NCBI GenBank assembly: GCA_024742495.1
Contig: JANSYJ010000008.1
Coordinates: 1-64,000 of the forward strand
DNA: 64,000 nt
Direction: 5' to 3'
From: Bacteroidota bacterium
Lineage (GTDB): Bacteria; Bacteroidota; Bacteroidia; Flavobacteriales; Schleiferiaceae
In this document: positions 1-8,662 of the stretch, one piece after another
How positions within the stretch are numbered: the stretch's first letter is position 1
Layout of the letters: each line of letters starts with the position of its first letter
Translations under genes and position numbers: made by a program
The notes under the pieces: generated by a model
The model's database searches: none
What the model saw: only the letters and a program-made list of their open reading frames with translations
Told to the model about the DNA's origin: nothing

Positions 1-355
1 AGCGACACCATAACCACCTTGGCAAGCTAAGTCCTGTAGACTTCGAAAAAAATCTTTCTGGGATGCATCCCAGAAAGATCATGACTATCTTTAACAATGA
101 AATACTAATCTAAAACGGTCAACCTTAATCAGGGATGCGCAGTGAGATGTGAGAATTTAGATTTTTGGAAGCTAAATATGTCTTCCCAGACTGAAGAAAT
201 TCTCAGCGATTAAAAGTGGTGATCTCAATTTCGAATTGGTAGAGCTTAGCCTAAATGCAATAGGTGTAATAGTCGGGTAAAAATAATTGATATTAAGTCA
301 ATGCCATACTAATGCTAGCTAAGTGACCGGTCAAGGTTCTCGGCGCGCTTTGGAT
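1..355. other. Gene-free left edge with hairpins
   Basis: No open reading frame with protein-like character is visible on either strand. The stretch holds a perfect palindrome at 52-79 (listed separately) and a nested hairpin: a 9-bp arm at 150-158 pairs with 197-205, and inside it a 5-bp arm at 167-171 pairs with 182-186. A short inverted repeat (CAATT-TCG-AATTG) lies near 236-248. I do not recognise tmRNA, RNase P, SRP or 6S RNA here. It could be the 3' untranslated region of the merR operon, a small RNA gene, or degraded sequence. Confidence 0.4.
46..79 (-). terminator. Palindromic hairpin with U-tract (minus strand)
   Basis: Positions 52-65 and 66-79 are exact reverse complements (14 bp arms, no spacer). 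On the minus strand the hairpin is followed by a run of T (plus-strand A at 46-52), the form of a rho-independent terminator. It would stop leftward transcription coming from the merR/M23 operon, although it lies about 275 bp past the merR stop codon, which is far. On the plus strand no U-tract follows. A zero-loop perfect palindrome could instead be a protein-binding site. Confidence 0.5.
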
Positions 356-691
356 TTAATCTAAATCCTTACGAATCTCCCCTAAGGCCTGCTTAATCAT
401 CTTGAGCTTATCCACTACCTCGGCAATACGGGCCGTATCTTCACGGTTTTCCTTCAGCTTACTTTTGGCGCCCTTTAGGGTAAAGCCCCGTTCTTTCACC
501 AAATGGTGGATGAGCTTTAAATTCTGAACATCTTTTGGCGTAAATAAACGATTGCCTTTTTTATTCTTTTTAGGCTTAATGATGTCAAACTCCTTTTCCC
601 AAAAACGAATGAGTGAAGTATTAACATCAAACATGGTTGCCACCTCTCCGATGCTGTAATAGCGCTTTTCGTCCTCCAAGTAATCCTCCAT
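356..691 (-). CDS. MerR family transcriptional regulator
   Basis: A 111-residue protein with an N-terminal MerR-type winged helix-turn-helix (about residues 11-75; YYSIGEVATMF followed by LIRFWEKEF and a NRLFTPKDV wing) and a short helical C-terminus that would form the dimer coiled coil. There is no large effector-binding domain, so it belongs to the short MerR-like group. Its start overlaps the last base of the upstream M23 peptidase gene, indicating co-transcription and translational coupling. The order merR, M23 peptidase, alaS (divergent) is one I recall from many Flavobacteriia. Its target is unknown. Confidence 0.88.
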   Translation of the reverse strand: MEDYLEDEKRYYSIGEVATMFDVNTSLIRFWEKEFDIIKPKKNKKGNRLFTPKDVQNLKLIHHLVKERGFTLKGAKSKLKENREDTARIAEVVDKLKMIKQALGEIRKDLD

Positions 692-1662
692 TAGTCAAAG
701 GATTGATTGGTTTGATTGGCCATATCGATGAGCGTATTAAACTCTTCCGCGGTTAGTTCACCATAATAGAAATTTACCGGATTTAAACGCTCACCATTGA
801 GATGAACCTCATAATGCAGGTGCGGACCTCGGGATCGACCGGTATTACCTACATAGCCGATTAAATCGCCACGCATTACCTTTTGCCCCACCCTTACATT
901 GTAATCATTTAAATGCGCATAAATGGTGATGTAGCCATAACCGTGATCGATGCGTATGTGATTTCCAAAACCACTAGATTTATTGTCGGCACGAATAACC
1001 TTGCCATCGCCAGTAGCGTAAATTGGTGTTCCCGTTTGGGCCGAGAAATCCATTCCATGGTGGAATTTTCGAGTCTTGGTAAAAGGATCCGTTCGCCAGC
1101 CGTATCCAGAAGCCATTCTTTTTAGATCCTCATTTGCCACGGGCTGAATCGCCGGAATACTAGCCAGAAACTCCGACTTATCCTTGGCCATAGTCACAAT
1201 TTCGTCGAAGGACTTACTCTGAACATATACTTGTTTAGTTAACTTATCCAAGCGAGAAGCGGTCCGCTTAATTAGGTCGGAGTTTTCATAACCTTCATAC
1301 TTCTGATATCGGTTTGCTCCGCCAAATCCCGCTTCTCTAACCGAGCTCGGTATAGGTTCAGCTTCAAAGATGACGCGGTAAATATTATCATCCCGTTCCT
1401 GAATATCCCCCACTACCTCGCTTACCTGATCTAAGCGATCGTCTAACAAGGCATATTGAATCTCCATATTCTCCAGCTCTCGCCTTAAACGCTTCTCTTT
1501 TGGCGAATCTATAAAGCTATCAGCCACCAAATAAAAGATAAAACTGGTAAGCAAAATAGAGCCTACATAGAGCAAAGTGCGCCTTAAGCGGTAAGCCGGC
1601 GTTTTCTCAATTTTTCGATACGATAATGTTTTCGGGTCGTAATAGTACTTGACCTTAGCCAT
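691..1662 (-). CDS. M23 family metallopeptidase (membrane-anchored)
   Basis: 323 residues. A short cytoplasmic N-terminus is followed by one transmembrane segment (about residues 30-48), a charged probable coiled-coil stretch (about 55-95), and a C-terminal LytM/M23 domain (about 190-300). Zinc-site motifs are visible: HHGMD (HxxxD) and HLHYEVH (HxH). Such enzymes cut peptidoglycan cross-bridges in the periplasm and act in cell division or envelope growth. The motifs look complete, so it is probably active rather than an EnvC-like activator. It is the first gene of a two-gene operon with merR and is divergent from alaS. Confidence 0.93.
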   Translation of the reverse strand: MAKVKYYYDPKTLSYRKIEKTPAYRLRRTLLYVGSILLTSFIFYLVADSFIDSPKEKRLRRELENMEIQYALLDDRLDQVSEVVGDIQERDDNIYRVIFEAEPIPSSVREAGFGGANRYQKYEGYENSDLIKRTASRLDKLTKQVYVQSKSFDEIVTMAKDKSEFLASIPAIQPVANEDLKRMASGYGWRTDPFTKTRKFHHGMDFSAQTGTPIYATGDGKVIRADNKSSGFGNHIRIDHGYGYITIYAHLNDYNVRVGQKVMRGDLIGYVGNTGRSRGPHLHYEVHLNGERLNPVNFYYGELTAEEFNTLIDMANQTNQSFD

Positions 1663-1727
1663 AATCCTTAATTTTGGCCCTCATTGGGACAGGGCAATTT
1701 ACTTTAAACTGCGATCTCAATGCAAAG

Positions 1728-1756
1728 TTGCACTTATTTAAATAAACACATTTTTG
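1728..1756 (+). promoter_or_regulatory. alaS promoter (near-consensus)
   Basis: TTG at 1728-1730, an 18-bp spacer and CATTTTTG at 1749-1756 match the Bacteroidota TTG-N(17-23)-TAnnTTTG pattern with one mismatch in the -7 box. The ATG at 1766 would give a very short leader. The in-frame TTG at 1754 falls inside the -7 box, which argues against it as the start codon. Confidence 0.5.
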
Positions 1757-1765
1757 TGTAATACT

Positions 1766-4390
1766 ATGGCTTCAACTAAGTCCTGGACCGCTCAAGCGAT
1801 TCGAAAGCAATTTCTCGATTTCTTTAACGAACGAAATCACGAAATAGTGGCTTCGGCCCCTTTGGTAATTAAAGGTGATCCCACCTTAATGTTTACCAAC
1901 GCTGGTATGAACCAGTTTAAAGAGGCCTTTTTAGGAAATCGTGAACCGAGTAATGTACGTGTTACAGACACCCAAAAATGTTTGCGCGTTAGTGGAAAGC
2001 ATAATGATTTGGAGGAAGTAGGGCATGATACCTATCACCATACCATGTTTGAAATGCTGGGTAACTGGAGTTTTGGTGATTACTTTAAAAAAGAAGCCAT
2101 TGCTTGGGCCTGGGAGCTATTAACGGAAGTTTATAAACTCGACAAAGACCGACTTTACGTAACGGTATTTGAAGGCGACAGCAGCGAAAATCTTAGTCGC
2201 GACTTTGAGGCAGAAGTAAACTGGCAAAACTTTATCGCCCAGGACCGAATCCTCAATGGCAATAAAAAAGATAACTTTTGGGAAATGGGGCTTACCGGAC
2301 CTTGTGGCCCTTGTTCTGAAATCCATATTGATTTGCGTTCTGATGAAGAACGTGCTAAAGTGGATGGTGCTAGCCTTGTAAATCAAGATCATCCCCAGGT
2401 AGTGGAGGTTTGGAATCTTGTTTTCATGGAATACAATCGTTTGGCAGATGGCAGCCTGCAGGCTCTTCCGGCCAAACACGTTGATACCGGAATGGGCTTT
2501 GAACGACTGTGTATGGCGCTACAGGGAAAGCAGTCTAATTACGATACGGATGTTTTCCAACCCCTGATTCAACACCTTAGCAAGATTTCGAACCATCCTT
2601 ATGGCGAAGCCGAAAAAACCGACATTGCCCTTAGGGTAATTGCCGATCACGTAAGAGCGGTAGCATTTGCTATTTCCGATGGACAACTGCCTTCGAATAA
2701 TGGAGCCGGTTATGTGATACGACGAATCTTAAGACGAGCCATTCGTTATGGTTTTTCCTATCTCAACTTAAAGAAAGCCTTCATCTATCAATTGGTAGAT
2801 ATTCTAGCCGATCAAATGGGTGAAAGCTTCCCTGAGCTTCTTGATCAGAAAAACCTGGTGCAAAAAGTGATTTTAGAAGAGGAACAATCCTTCCTCAGAA
2901 CCTTGGATCAAGGCCTCAGTCGATTAGATCAAATAAGCTCGGAAAGTGCTTCAAATCAAATTGATGGCGCTAAGGTTTTTGAACTTTACGACACCTTTGG
3001 TTTCCCGCCAGACCTCACGGCATTGATCCTTAAGGAAAAGGGGAAAAGTTTTGACCAAAGCGCTTACGAGGCGGAAATGAAAAAACAGAAAGAACGCGCT
3101 CGCTCCGCCACCAAAGTGGATACCGGCGATTGGGTTGTTCTGGAAGAAGATGATCGAGAAGAGTTTATTGGTTACGATCACTTAGAAGCTAAAGTTCGCA
3201 TTACCCGATACCGCAAGGTGCTGTCTAAGAAAAAAGAACTCTATCAAATTATCCTCAACCTCACTCCCTTTTATCCTGAAGGCGGCGGTCAGGTTGGCGA
3301 CAGTGGAAAGCTCATTTCTGACACTGAGGAGCTCAGTATTTTTGATACCAAAAAGGAGCATGGTTTAATTATTCACTTTAGCGATAAGCTTCCTGCAAAC
3401 CCGAAGGCCAACTTTAAGGCGGTGGTAAACCGTAAAAGACAAAAAATAACCAGCCTCAACCACAGTGCTACACATCTAATGCATCAGGCATTGAGGGAGG
3501 TTTTAGGCAGCCATGTAGAGCAAAAGGGATCCTTAGTTCACCCCGAGTATTTACGATTCGACTTTAGTCATTTTAGTAAAGTAGAAGCGGGAGAAATTGC
3601 CCAAATAGAGCAGTTAGTTAATGAACGAATTAGAGCCAATTATCCTCTGGAAGAATTTCGCAATATTCCCATTGAAGAAGCAGAAGGCATGGGCGCCATG
3701 ATGCTTTTTGGTGAAAAGTATGGCGATACCGTTAGAGCGATAAAGTTTGGAGAAAGCATTGAGTTATGTGGCGGAATTCACGCTAAGGCCAGTGGAGAGA
3801 TTGGCTTATTTACAATTGTTTCCGAAGGGGCAGTAGCGGCAGGAATTCGTCGTATAGAAGCTTATACCGGAGAAAGCGCACGCACCTACCTTAAGGATAA
3901 AGCAGGCATTTTGGCGAGCCTACAGCAAGAGCTAAAAAACCCCAAAGATCCATTGGGCGGCTTGCAGAAATTAAAAGAAGAAAACAGTCAATTAAAGCGT
4001 GAAATAGAACGCTTTAAACAAGCTCAAGCCACCGCAGAACGCCGAGCATGGAAAAGTGCCATTGTTGTAGTAAACGACTTTGAACGACTGATAATTAAAA
4101 CGGAATTAGACCCAAAAAATATTAAGGATGCGCTGTTCCAACTAAAAGGGGAGCATCCGCGTTTAGCTGCAGTAGTGGCCGCCGAAAGTGATGGAAAAGC
4201 GAATATCGCAGTTGCTCTTGGTGATGCCTTGCTCTCTGAGAAAGACTGGAAAGCTGGCGCATTAGTGAAAGAGCTAGCGATGGAAATCGGCGGCGGCGGA
4301 GGTGGACAACCAGGCTTTGCCATGGCTGGTGGCAGTAAACCACAAGGAATTGAAAATGCCTTGAACAAGGCTAAAACTATTTTACAATGA
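1766..4390 (+). CDS. alaS: Alanine--tRNA ligase
   Basis: Cytoplasmic enzyme charging tRNA(Ala). Full length at 874 residues from ATG 1766 (a TTG 12 bp upstream is in frame but lies in the promoter). The order is the class II catalytic core (FTNAGMNQFK near the N-terminus), then the tRNA-recognition region, the editing domain with zinc ligands HSATH and CGGIH, and the C-terminal DHHA1 domain with a GGGGGGQPGFAMAGG tail. All key motifs are present. Its stop overlaps the start of the following barrel gene (ATGA), so the two are probably co-transcribed. Confidence 0.98.
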   Translation: MASTKSWTAQAIRKQFLDFFNERNHEIVASAPLVIKGDPTLMFTNAGMNQFKEAFLGNREPSNVRVTDTQKCLRVSGKHNDLEEVGHDTYHHTMFEMLGNWSFGDYFKKEAIAWAWELLTEVYKLDKDRLYVTVFEGDSSENLSRDFEAEVNWQNFIAQDRILNGNKKDNFWEMGLTGPCGPCSEIHIDLRSDEERAKVDGASLVNQDHPQVVEVWNLVFMEYNRLADGSLQALPAKHVDTGMGFERLCMALQGKQSNYDTDVFQPLIQHLSKISNHPYGEAEKTDIALRVIADHVRAVAFAISDGQLPSNNGAGYVIRRILRRAIRYGFSYLNLKKAFIYQLVDILADQMGESFPELLDQKNLVQKVILEEEQSFLRTLDQGLSRLDQISSESASNQIDGAKVFELYDTFGFPPDLTALILKEKGKSFDQSAYEAEMKKQKERARSATKVDTGDWVVLEEDDREEFIGYDHLEAKVRITRYRKVLSKKKELYQIILNLTPFYPEGGGQVGDSGKLISDTEELSIFDTKKEHGLIIHFSDKLPANPKANFKAVVNRKRQKITSLNHSATHLMHQALREVLGSHVEQKGSLVHPEYLRFDFSHFSKVEAGEIAQIEQLVNERIRANYPLEEFRNIPIEEAEGMGAMMLFGEKYGDTVRAIKFGESIELCGGIHAKASGEIGLFTIVSEGAVAAGIRRIEAYTGESARTYLKDKAGILASLQQELKNPKDPLGGLQKLKEENSQLKREIERFKQAQATAERRAWKSAIVVVNDFERLIIKTELDPKNIKDALFQLKGEHPRLAAVVAAESDGKANIAVALGDALLSEKDWKAGALVKELAMEIGGGGGGQPGFAMAGGSKPQGIENALNKAKTILQ

Positions 4391-5133
4391 TGCGTACTTA
4401 TTTAGCAATATTCACCCTTCTTTTTAGCTTCGGCTTGATGGCACAACCGGACGACGAGATTGTGTATTACACCGATTCGGAAGTAAACAACTCGAAGTTT
4501 AACCTGGCTCTAAATCTGAATCCCTATTACTCGGATATGCGCTTGATTAACAACGACGCCAGTAATAGCCTCTTTAATACTTATTCGGAAGAATTTGACG
4601 CCCGTGGCAGCTTCGTTTTTGATTATGGTTTAGACCTCTTTTATGAGGTAGGACCCTCCTTCCACGTGGGAATAGGGGTAACTCGTGCTCATGGCGCTTA
4701 TACTTGGCAGGATGTAGTTTTAGATACTTTAAATCCGAGCCTACTAGCGGACAATGCAGTGGAAATATCGATGATTTCCATTCCAATTAAGGTGAACTTC
4801 ACAACCCGCATTTCCGATGTTTTTAGTTTGGAAGTAGTCCCAATGGTGGAGCTTAACTTCTTGGATCAATACAATGGAAGGATTAGCTACAATGACTTTT
4901 CAGGAGCTCCCGCTGATTCATCATTTAATCTCAATGACGACCTACAAGATCTCAACTGGTCGGTTGGTATAGCCTTAGGCGGAACTTATTGGATCAGTAA
5001 TGAATTTGGAGTTTTTGTACGTGGCTCTGTGCGCTACCTACTCAATGATATGATAGACCCGAATGGCTATAGCTGGCCACGTGAAACCATGCTAAATTTC
5101 GGATTAAATACAGGACTGAGGGTGAAGTTCTAA
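4387..5133 (+). CDS. Outer membrane beta-barrel protein
   Basis: 248 residues starting MMRTYLAIFTLLFSFGLMAQ, a clear signal peptide cut after Ala-Gln. The mature part has alternating hydrophobic and polar residues and ends in an aromatic/basic strand (FGLNTGLRVKF), as in small porin-like barrels. No catalytic motif is seen. The start ATG overlaps the alaS stop by 4 bp; the ATG at 4390 is an equally possible start. The role is unknown. Co-location with alaS probably reflects shared transcription rather than function. Confidence 0.8.
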   Translation: MMRTYLAIFTLLFSFGLMAQPDDEIVYYTDSEVNNSKFNLALNLNPYYSDMRLINNDASNSLFNTYSEEFDARGSFVFDYGLDLFYEVGPSFHVGIGVTRAHGAYTWQDVVLDTLNPSLLADNAVEISMISIPIKVNFTTRISDVFSLEVVPMVELNFLDQYNGRISYNDFSGAPADSSFNLNDDLQDLNWSVGIALGGTYWISNEFGVFVRGSVRYLLNDMIDPNGYSWPRETMLNFGLNTGLRVKF

Positions 5134-5154
5134 GGCCAGCTTTGACGCTTTGCT

Positions 5155-5598
5155 TTATTTCACCAAGACCGCTTCAACATTGTCTGGCCCACTGCCATCA
5201 TCGGCAGAAAAGCTTAGCGCAATTTGACTGTAATCTGCATTTGCGCTGCCACTGCCAACAAATACAATTTCAGCCGAAGTTTGATTTGGGATGCTTAATT
5301 CTGTCCCATTAATTAAGGCTACAACTCTTGTATTACTGGTATTGTATAAGCCTTGGAGCAGCAGTTCATCATCTACATCACCCTCTACAATGCTAATCGA
5401 ATAAAATTGCGGATGATTAATTCCGGTGTTCTCCGTAACCTGCCAAGTACCTAAGTATTTATCTCTTATGGCCGTAGGATTTTCTGTACCATCATCTGGC
5501 TCACAAGCCACAAGAAATACGGCTATCGCTAGGATAGAAAGGTAAAACTGCTTGGAAAACAGTTTACTTATTTGCTTCTTTTTGTTGATAAGCTTCAT
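5155..5598 (-). CDS. Putative lipoprotein of unknown function
   Basis: 147 residues with a basic N-terminus (KLINKKKQ), a hydrophobic segment and a lipobox LVAC at about residues 28-31, followed by an Asp/Glu-rich stretch. The rest looks like a small beta-rich domain resembling lipocalin-like Bacteroidota lipoproteins (YLGTWQVTE near the mature N-terminus), but that likeness is weak. The start lies 35 bp inside the upstream OmpH-like gene, with no alternative ATG before the lipobox, so the two genes overlap and are probably coupled. Confidence 0.7.
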   Translation of the reverse strand: MKLINKKKQISKLFSKQFYLSILAIAVFLVACEPDDGTENPTAIRDKYLGTWQVTENTGINHPQFYSISIVEGDVDDELLLQGLYNTSNTRVVALINGTELSIPNQTSAEIVFVGSGSANADYSQIALSFSADDGSGPDNVEAVLVK

Positions 5599-6169
5599 TT
5601 AGCTCTTTTACTACTATATCGGTAATATCATAAGCAGGGTTGGCCATTAAAAGTTCAGAGGCAGGATCGTAACTAAAAATAAAGTCATAACCCTCACGGT
5701 TTTGAATCTTCACCAAGATGGAATCCATATCCGCTTTGATCGCCAAGTTAAGCTCCTGTTCCTCCAGCGCTAACTCCTGGGTACGCTCATCCCTATACTG
5801 CATTAAACCCTGCTGCAATTGCTGCAGTTCCATTTGGGTTTGCTGAATTTGCTGCTGACTCATAGTAGCCGCATTTTGCTCCAAAACGGTAATATTCTCT
5901 TGAAAAGCCTTGCTACGACGATCAAGCTCCATCTCTATATCTGCTGCTTTAGCTTCTAATTTCGATTTAAACTCCTGATGCAAATCGTACTTCGATAATA
6001 AGGTATCGCTATTTACATAAGCGATGCTGATGCTACCATCGGCCTTTACCATTGGCTTGGACTCGGAGCTTTCCGCTTGAGTGCCGGCCGTTTGAGGCTT
6101 CACCGTTACTAAAATATAGATCACTCCCGCTAAGGCAAGCACCGACAAGATGGTGGCCAGATTTTTCAT
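5564..6169 (-). CDS. OmpH/Skp family periplasmic chaperone-like protein
   Basis: 201 residues from the ATG at 6169 (an in-frame TTG at 6190 lies inside the promoter). A single N-terminal hydrophobic segment (MKNLATILSVLALAGVIYIL) is followed by a central Gln/Glu-rich coiled coil and the OmpH features IAYVNSDTLLSKYD near the start and YDFIFSY near the C-terminus. Skp-like proteins hold unfolded outer-membrane proteins in the periplasm. It sits after an SGNH lipoprotein and a PagL-like barrel and has its own -7 box. Confidence 0.85.
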   Translation of the reverse strand: MKNLATILSVLALAGVIYILVTVKPQTAGTQAESSESKPMVKADGSISIAYVNSDTLLSKYDLHQEFKSKLEAKAADIEMELDRRSKAFQENITVLEQNAATMSQQQIQQTQMELQQLQQGLMQYRDERTQELALEEQELNLAIKADMDSILVKIQNREGYDFIFSYDPASELLMANPAYDITDIVVKELNEAYQQKEANK

Positions 6170-6187
6170 ATTCGAAATAAATTTCGG

Positions 6188-6195
6188 CAAAAGTA
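6188..6195 (-). promoter_or_regulatory. -7 box upstream of the ompH-like gene
   Basis: The minus strand reads TACTTTTG, an exact TAnnTTTG match, about 19 bp before the ATG at 6169. No well-spaced -33 TTG is visible. It suggests the chaperone gene can be transcribed independently of the PagL-like gene that ends at 6206. Confidence 0.45.
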
Positions 6196-6205
6196 CGCAA
6201 AGGCT

Positions 6206-7297
6206 TTAAAGTTGAAAGTCCCAAACTAAGCTGAAGTCAACAAATTCTGCAACATTAGCATGTGCCTTTAAACCAGGCCCAATCGCCAAGCCGGGAATAG
6301 GCCGGTACAGCAGACTGTAACGCTGATAAACATCAGCGGAAGCACCATAATCTTTGTACAAATACAAACCCATGGCCTGACTAAAGCTAAACTTCCCCAG
6401 TAGGAATTCGTGACCAAACAGCAAGCCGATTTGATTGTGATCATTAGTTAAACCTGCTCTTTCCATCTCCTTTCGATAAGCTAGATTGTTTATCCATTCG
6501 CCGCCTACGATAAAAGCCGAGCTGCGCGAAAATTGCTGCGTGTAAAGGGCGCTTAAGCCTGATACTAAATAGGTCAACTGTTGCTCATTAACACCTTCTC
6601 CAACGAAACCACTTGCCTTGCCTGCCAAGAAGCCCCCCAGTCGTAACCGTCTTTGTTTTTGTGCAGGATTATAAGCCTCCTTGCTTTTAGCTTTTAGCTG
6701 TATTGGGCCGGGGCTATAGTCGATACTTAAATTTAAAGTGGGGTAATTGATACCCTTGTTGGGTTCTCGGAGTCCACCATTACTTGTATGATCATATCGA
6801 GCCTGAAGGCCTACTCGCCATTGATCATCTAAGGAATAAGCCAAGCCACCACCTAGCGATAGATAGGCCTGAACCGGCATGGAGTAACTCACATTTAAGG
6901 GGTTTGATTGTTCATCATAAGGCTTGCTTAGATAAACCAATCCTACAGCCGCTCTTATGTTTAAGAAAAAGCCGTCGTTAATTTTATACCAAGGCTCTAA
7001 AAAACCATAAAGGGGAAAACCCCAACCTAAAACATCTGGATTATCAAAATCATGCACCGCCAAGCTCCAACCCAAGCGGGGATAGCAATGACAGTTTTTC
7101 CAGTGTTTATCAGCTAAAAGCCACTTTTGGGCACTAAATCCGAGGGCAAAAGGGTATGATTGTCCAATGGGGGCAATATCCTGACTATGGATTATTATAA
7201 AGCCCTTTTCAATCTCCAATTGATACGAAATGGGCGATTGAGCGCTTAGCGAAATAGTGGTGAAAAATAGCAGCAGCGAAGCAAAGGCTCTAGTCAT
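6206..7297 (-). CDS. PagL-like lipid A deacylase / acyloxyacyl hydrolase family barrel
   Basis: 363 residues from ATG 7297 (a GTG one codon earlier is possible). A signal peptide is followed by a barrel-like domain with HTSNGGLREPNKGIN at about residues 170-184. This matches the PagL active-site loop, in which His and Ser act with a Glu twelve residues after the Ser; here that position appears to be Asn. PagL removes the 3-O acyl chain of lipid A at the outer membrane. The C-terminal third looks like a second set of barrel strands and makes the protein longer than classical PagL. It overlaps the SGNH gene by 8 bp. Confidence 0.75.
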   Translation of the reverse strand: MTRAFASLLLFFTTISLSAQSPISYQLEIEKGFIIIHSQDIAPIGQSYPFALGFSAQKWLLADKHWKNCHCYPRLGWSLAVHDFDNPDVLGWGFPLYGFLEPWYKINDGFFLNIRAAVGLVYLSKPYDEQSNPLNVSYSMPVQAYLSLGGGLAYSLDDQWRVGLQARYDHTSNGGLREPNKGINYPTLNLSIDYSPGPIQLKAKSKEAYNPAQKQRRLRLGGFLAGKASGFVGEGVNEQQLTYLVSGLSALYTQQFSRSSAFIVGGEWINNLAYRKEMERAGLTNDHNQIGLLFGHEFLLGKFSFSQAMGLYLYKDYGASADVYQRYSLLYRPIPGLAIGPGLKAHANVAEFVDFSLVWDFQL

Positions 7298-7994
7298 CAC
7301 TTAGTCTTTCTTTCCAATCTTCAAAAATTAGCTTGGTCCATAAACGATGCATTTCACTGGAAAAATGCAAACCATCACTTGCGATTAAAGCGGCATTATT
7401 TAAAGCGGTTCTGCTTAATGGGGTAATATCAATAAACCTTACCCCTAATGTGTCACAAATGAGTTTTTGCGCTGCATTAAAAGCATCTATTTCACTTGCC
7501 ACTTGGGCGCGATTAGCAGCACCTGCCGGGCTCACCCCCCAATCTGGAATACTAATTACCACCACATTACTATAATCTTGTTTCCCAAAGCTAGCTGCTT
7601 TTCCCAGCAAAATTTTAAACTCACTTTCGTATTCCGCTATGCTGCGCCTCTGATATTGGTTATTAACCCCAATGAGGATGCTTACTACATCGAAGCTCGA
7701 ATCGGGCTGGCTGGCTGAAATGCCTTGGAGTAAGTCTTTAGTGGTCCAGCCGTTTTTAGCGATCACCTCATAAACCAGCGAATCCTCGGGATTAGTAATC
7801 GCCAATGAATCACCCAAAATGGCCGCATAAGAATTTTCTGGACCAATGGCCGTTCCGATGGTATAGGAATCGCCCAGCGCCAAGTAGCGATAGGTTTTTG
7901 AGGCTTCTTTAGCTACTTTACTAGTAGGAGGAGCATCCTGCTTTGCACAAGCGAGCAGGACAAACAAACTGTAAATAAGAATTAAGCTTCGCAT
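7290..7994 (-). CDS. SGNH/GDSL-family hydrolase lipoprotein
   Basis: 234 residues. The N-terminus MRSLILIYSLFVLLAC is a lipoprotein signal. SGNH blocks are visible: ALGDSYTIGT (catalytic Ser), a Gly in the block II region (AKNGWTTKDL), GVNNQ (block III) and DGLHFS (catalytic Asp-x-x-His). Such enzymes hydrolyse esters, often acyl or acetyl groups on lipids or glycans. The gene overlaps the next one, a PagL-like deacylase, and lies upstream of a Skp-like chaperone, so a role in envelope lipid or glycan trimming is a reasonable inference. The substrate is unknown. Confidence 0.87.
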   Translation of the reverse strand: MRSLILIYSLFVLLACAKQDAPPTSKVAKEASKTYRYLALGDSYTIGTAIGPENSYAAILGDSLAITNPEDSLVYEVIAKNGWTTKDLLQGISASQPDSSFDVVSILIGVNNQYQRRSIAEYESEFKILLGKAASFGKQDYSNVVVISIPDWGVSPAGAANRAQVASEIDAFNAAQKLICDTLGVRFIDITPLSRTALNNAALIASDGLHFSSEMHRLWTKLIFEDWKERLSDD

Positions 7995-8028
7995 CTGCTG
8001 TTTTAAGCGAATATAAAGCAGAAGGCAC

Positions 8029-8057
8029 TTGCTTGCCTAATTGTAGGCTTATCTTTG
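8029..8057 (+). promoter_or_regulatory. engB promoter
   Basis: TTG at 8029-8031, an 18-bp spacer and TATCTTTG at 8050-8057 match the Bacteroidota housekeeping promoter exactly. The engB ATG is at 8062, only 4 bp past the -7 box, so the transcript would be leaderless or nearly so. Confidence 0.75.
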
Positions 8058-8061
8058 CAGC

Positions 8062-8661
8062 ATGGAAATAAAGAAGGTCGAATTTGTTATTAGCAATACC
8101 AAACTTGAGCATTGCCCAACAGACAAGAAGCCGGAATATGCCTTTATCGGCCGTTCAAATGTTGGTAAAAGCAGCTTAATCAACCGATTAGCCAATCACA
8201 AGAAATTGGCACATACTTCATCTAAGCCAGGGAAAACCCAATTAATCAATCATTTTATGGTTGATGATAAGTGGTATCTTGTAGATCTCCCGGGTTATGG
8301 TTATGCTAAGGTGAGTAAGAATTCTCGTCAGAAGTTTCAAAAAATGATTGAGGACTATATTCTTGAGCGAGAGAGTTTAATCAATCTTTTCGTGCTCATT
8401 GATTCCCGCATCCCTCCTCAAAAAATTGATTTAGAATTTATGGAGTGGCTTGGTGAAAATCAAATACCATTTTCCATGGTTTACACCAAAATCGATAAGC
8501 TAAAGGGTAACCAGTTGAATAAAAACCTCCAGGTTTATCACAAAAAGATGCTGGAAACTTGGTCTCAATTGCCCGTATATTTTGCCAGCTCAGCAGAAAC
8601 TGGTGCCGGGAAAATGGAAATCCTAAGTTATATCGCAGAGATCAATCGACAGCTCAAATAA
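8062..8661 (+). CDS. engB: Ribosome biogenesis GTPase EngB/YihA/YsxC
   Basis: 199 residues, normal family length. GTPase motifs appear in order: G1 GRSNVGKSS (residues 30-38), G3 [10 protein letters not shown] (near residue 75), G4 YTKIDK and G5 SSAETG. The GYGYAKV after G3 is diagnostic of EngB, which helps late assembly of the 50S subunit. The start ATG follows a perfect promoter. It converges on gldC with one base between the stop codons. Confidence 0.96.
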   Translation: MEIKKVEFVISNTKLEHCPTDKKPEYAFIGRSNVGKSSLINRLANHKKLAHTSSKPGKTQLINHFMVDDKWYLVDLPGYGYAKVSKNSRQKFQKMIEDYILERESLINLFVLIDSRIPPQKIDLEFMEWLGENQIPFSMVYTKIDKLKGNQLNKNLQVYHKKMLETWSQLPVYFASSAETGAGKMEILSYIAEINRQLK

Positions 8662-8662
8662 G

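Noticed and set aside
913-1125. Antisense open frames inside alaS, M23, SprA and others
   Set aside because: They overlap well-supported genes and their translations show no domains, so they are shadows of the real frames.
1754-1765. TTG 1754 as the alaS start
   Set aside because: It lies inside the -7 box of the probable promoter, and ATG 1766 follows at the family's usual N-terminus.
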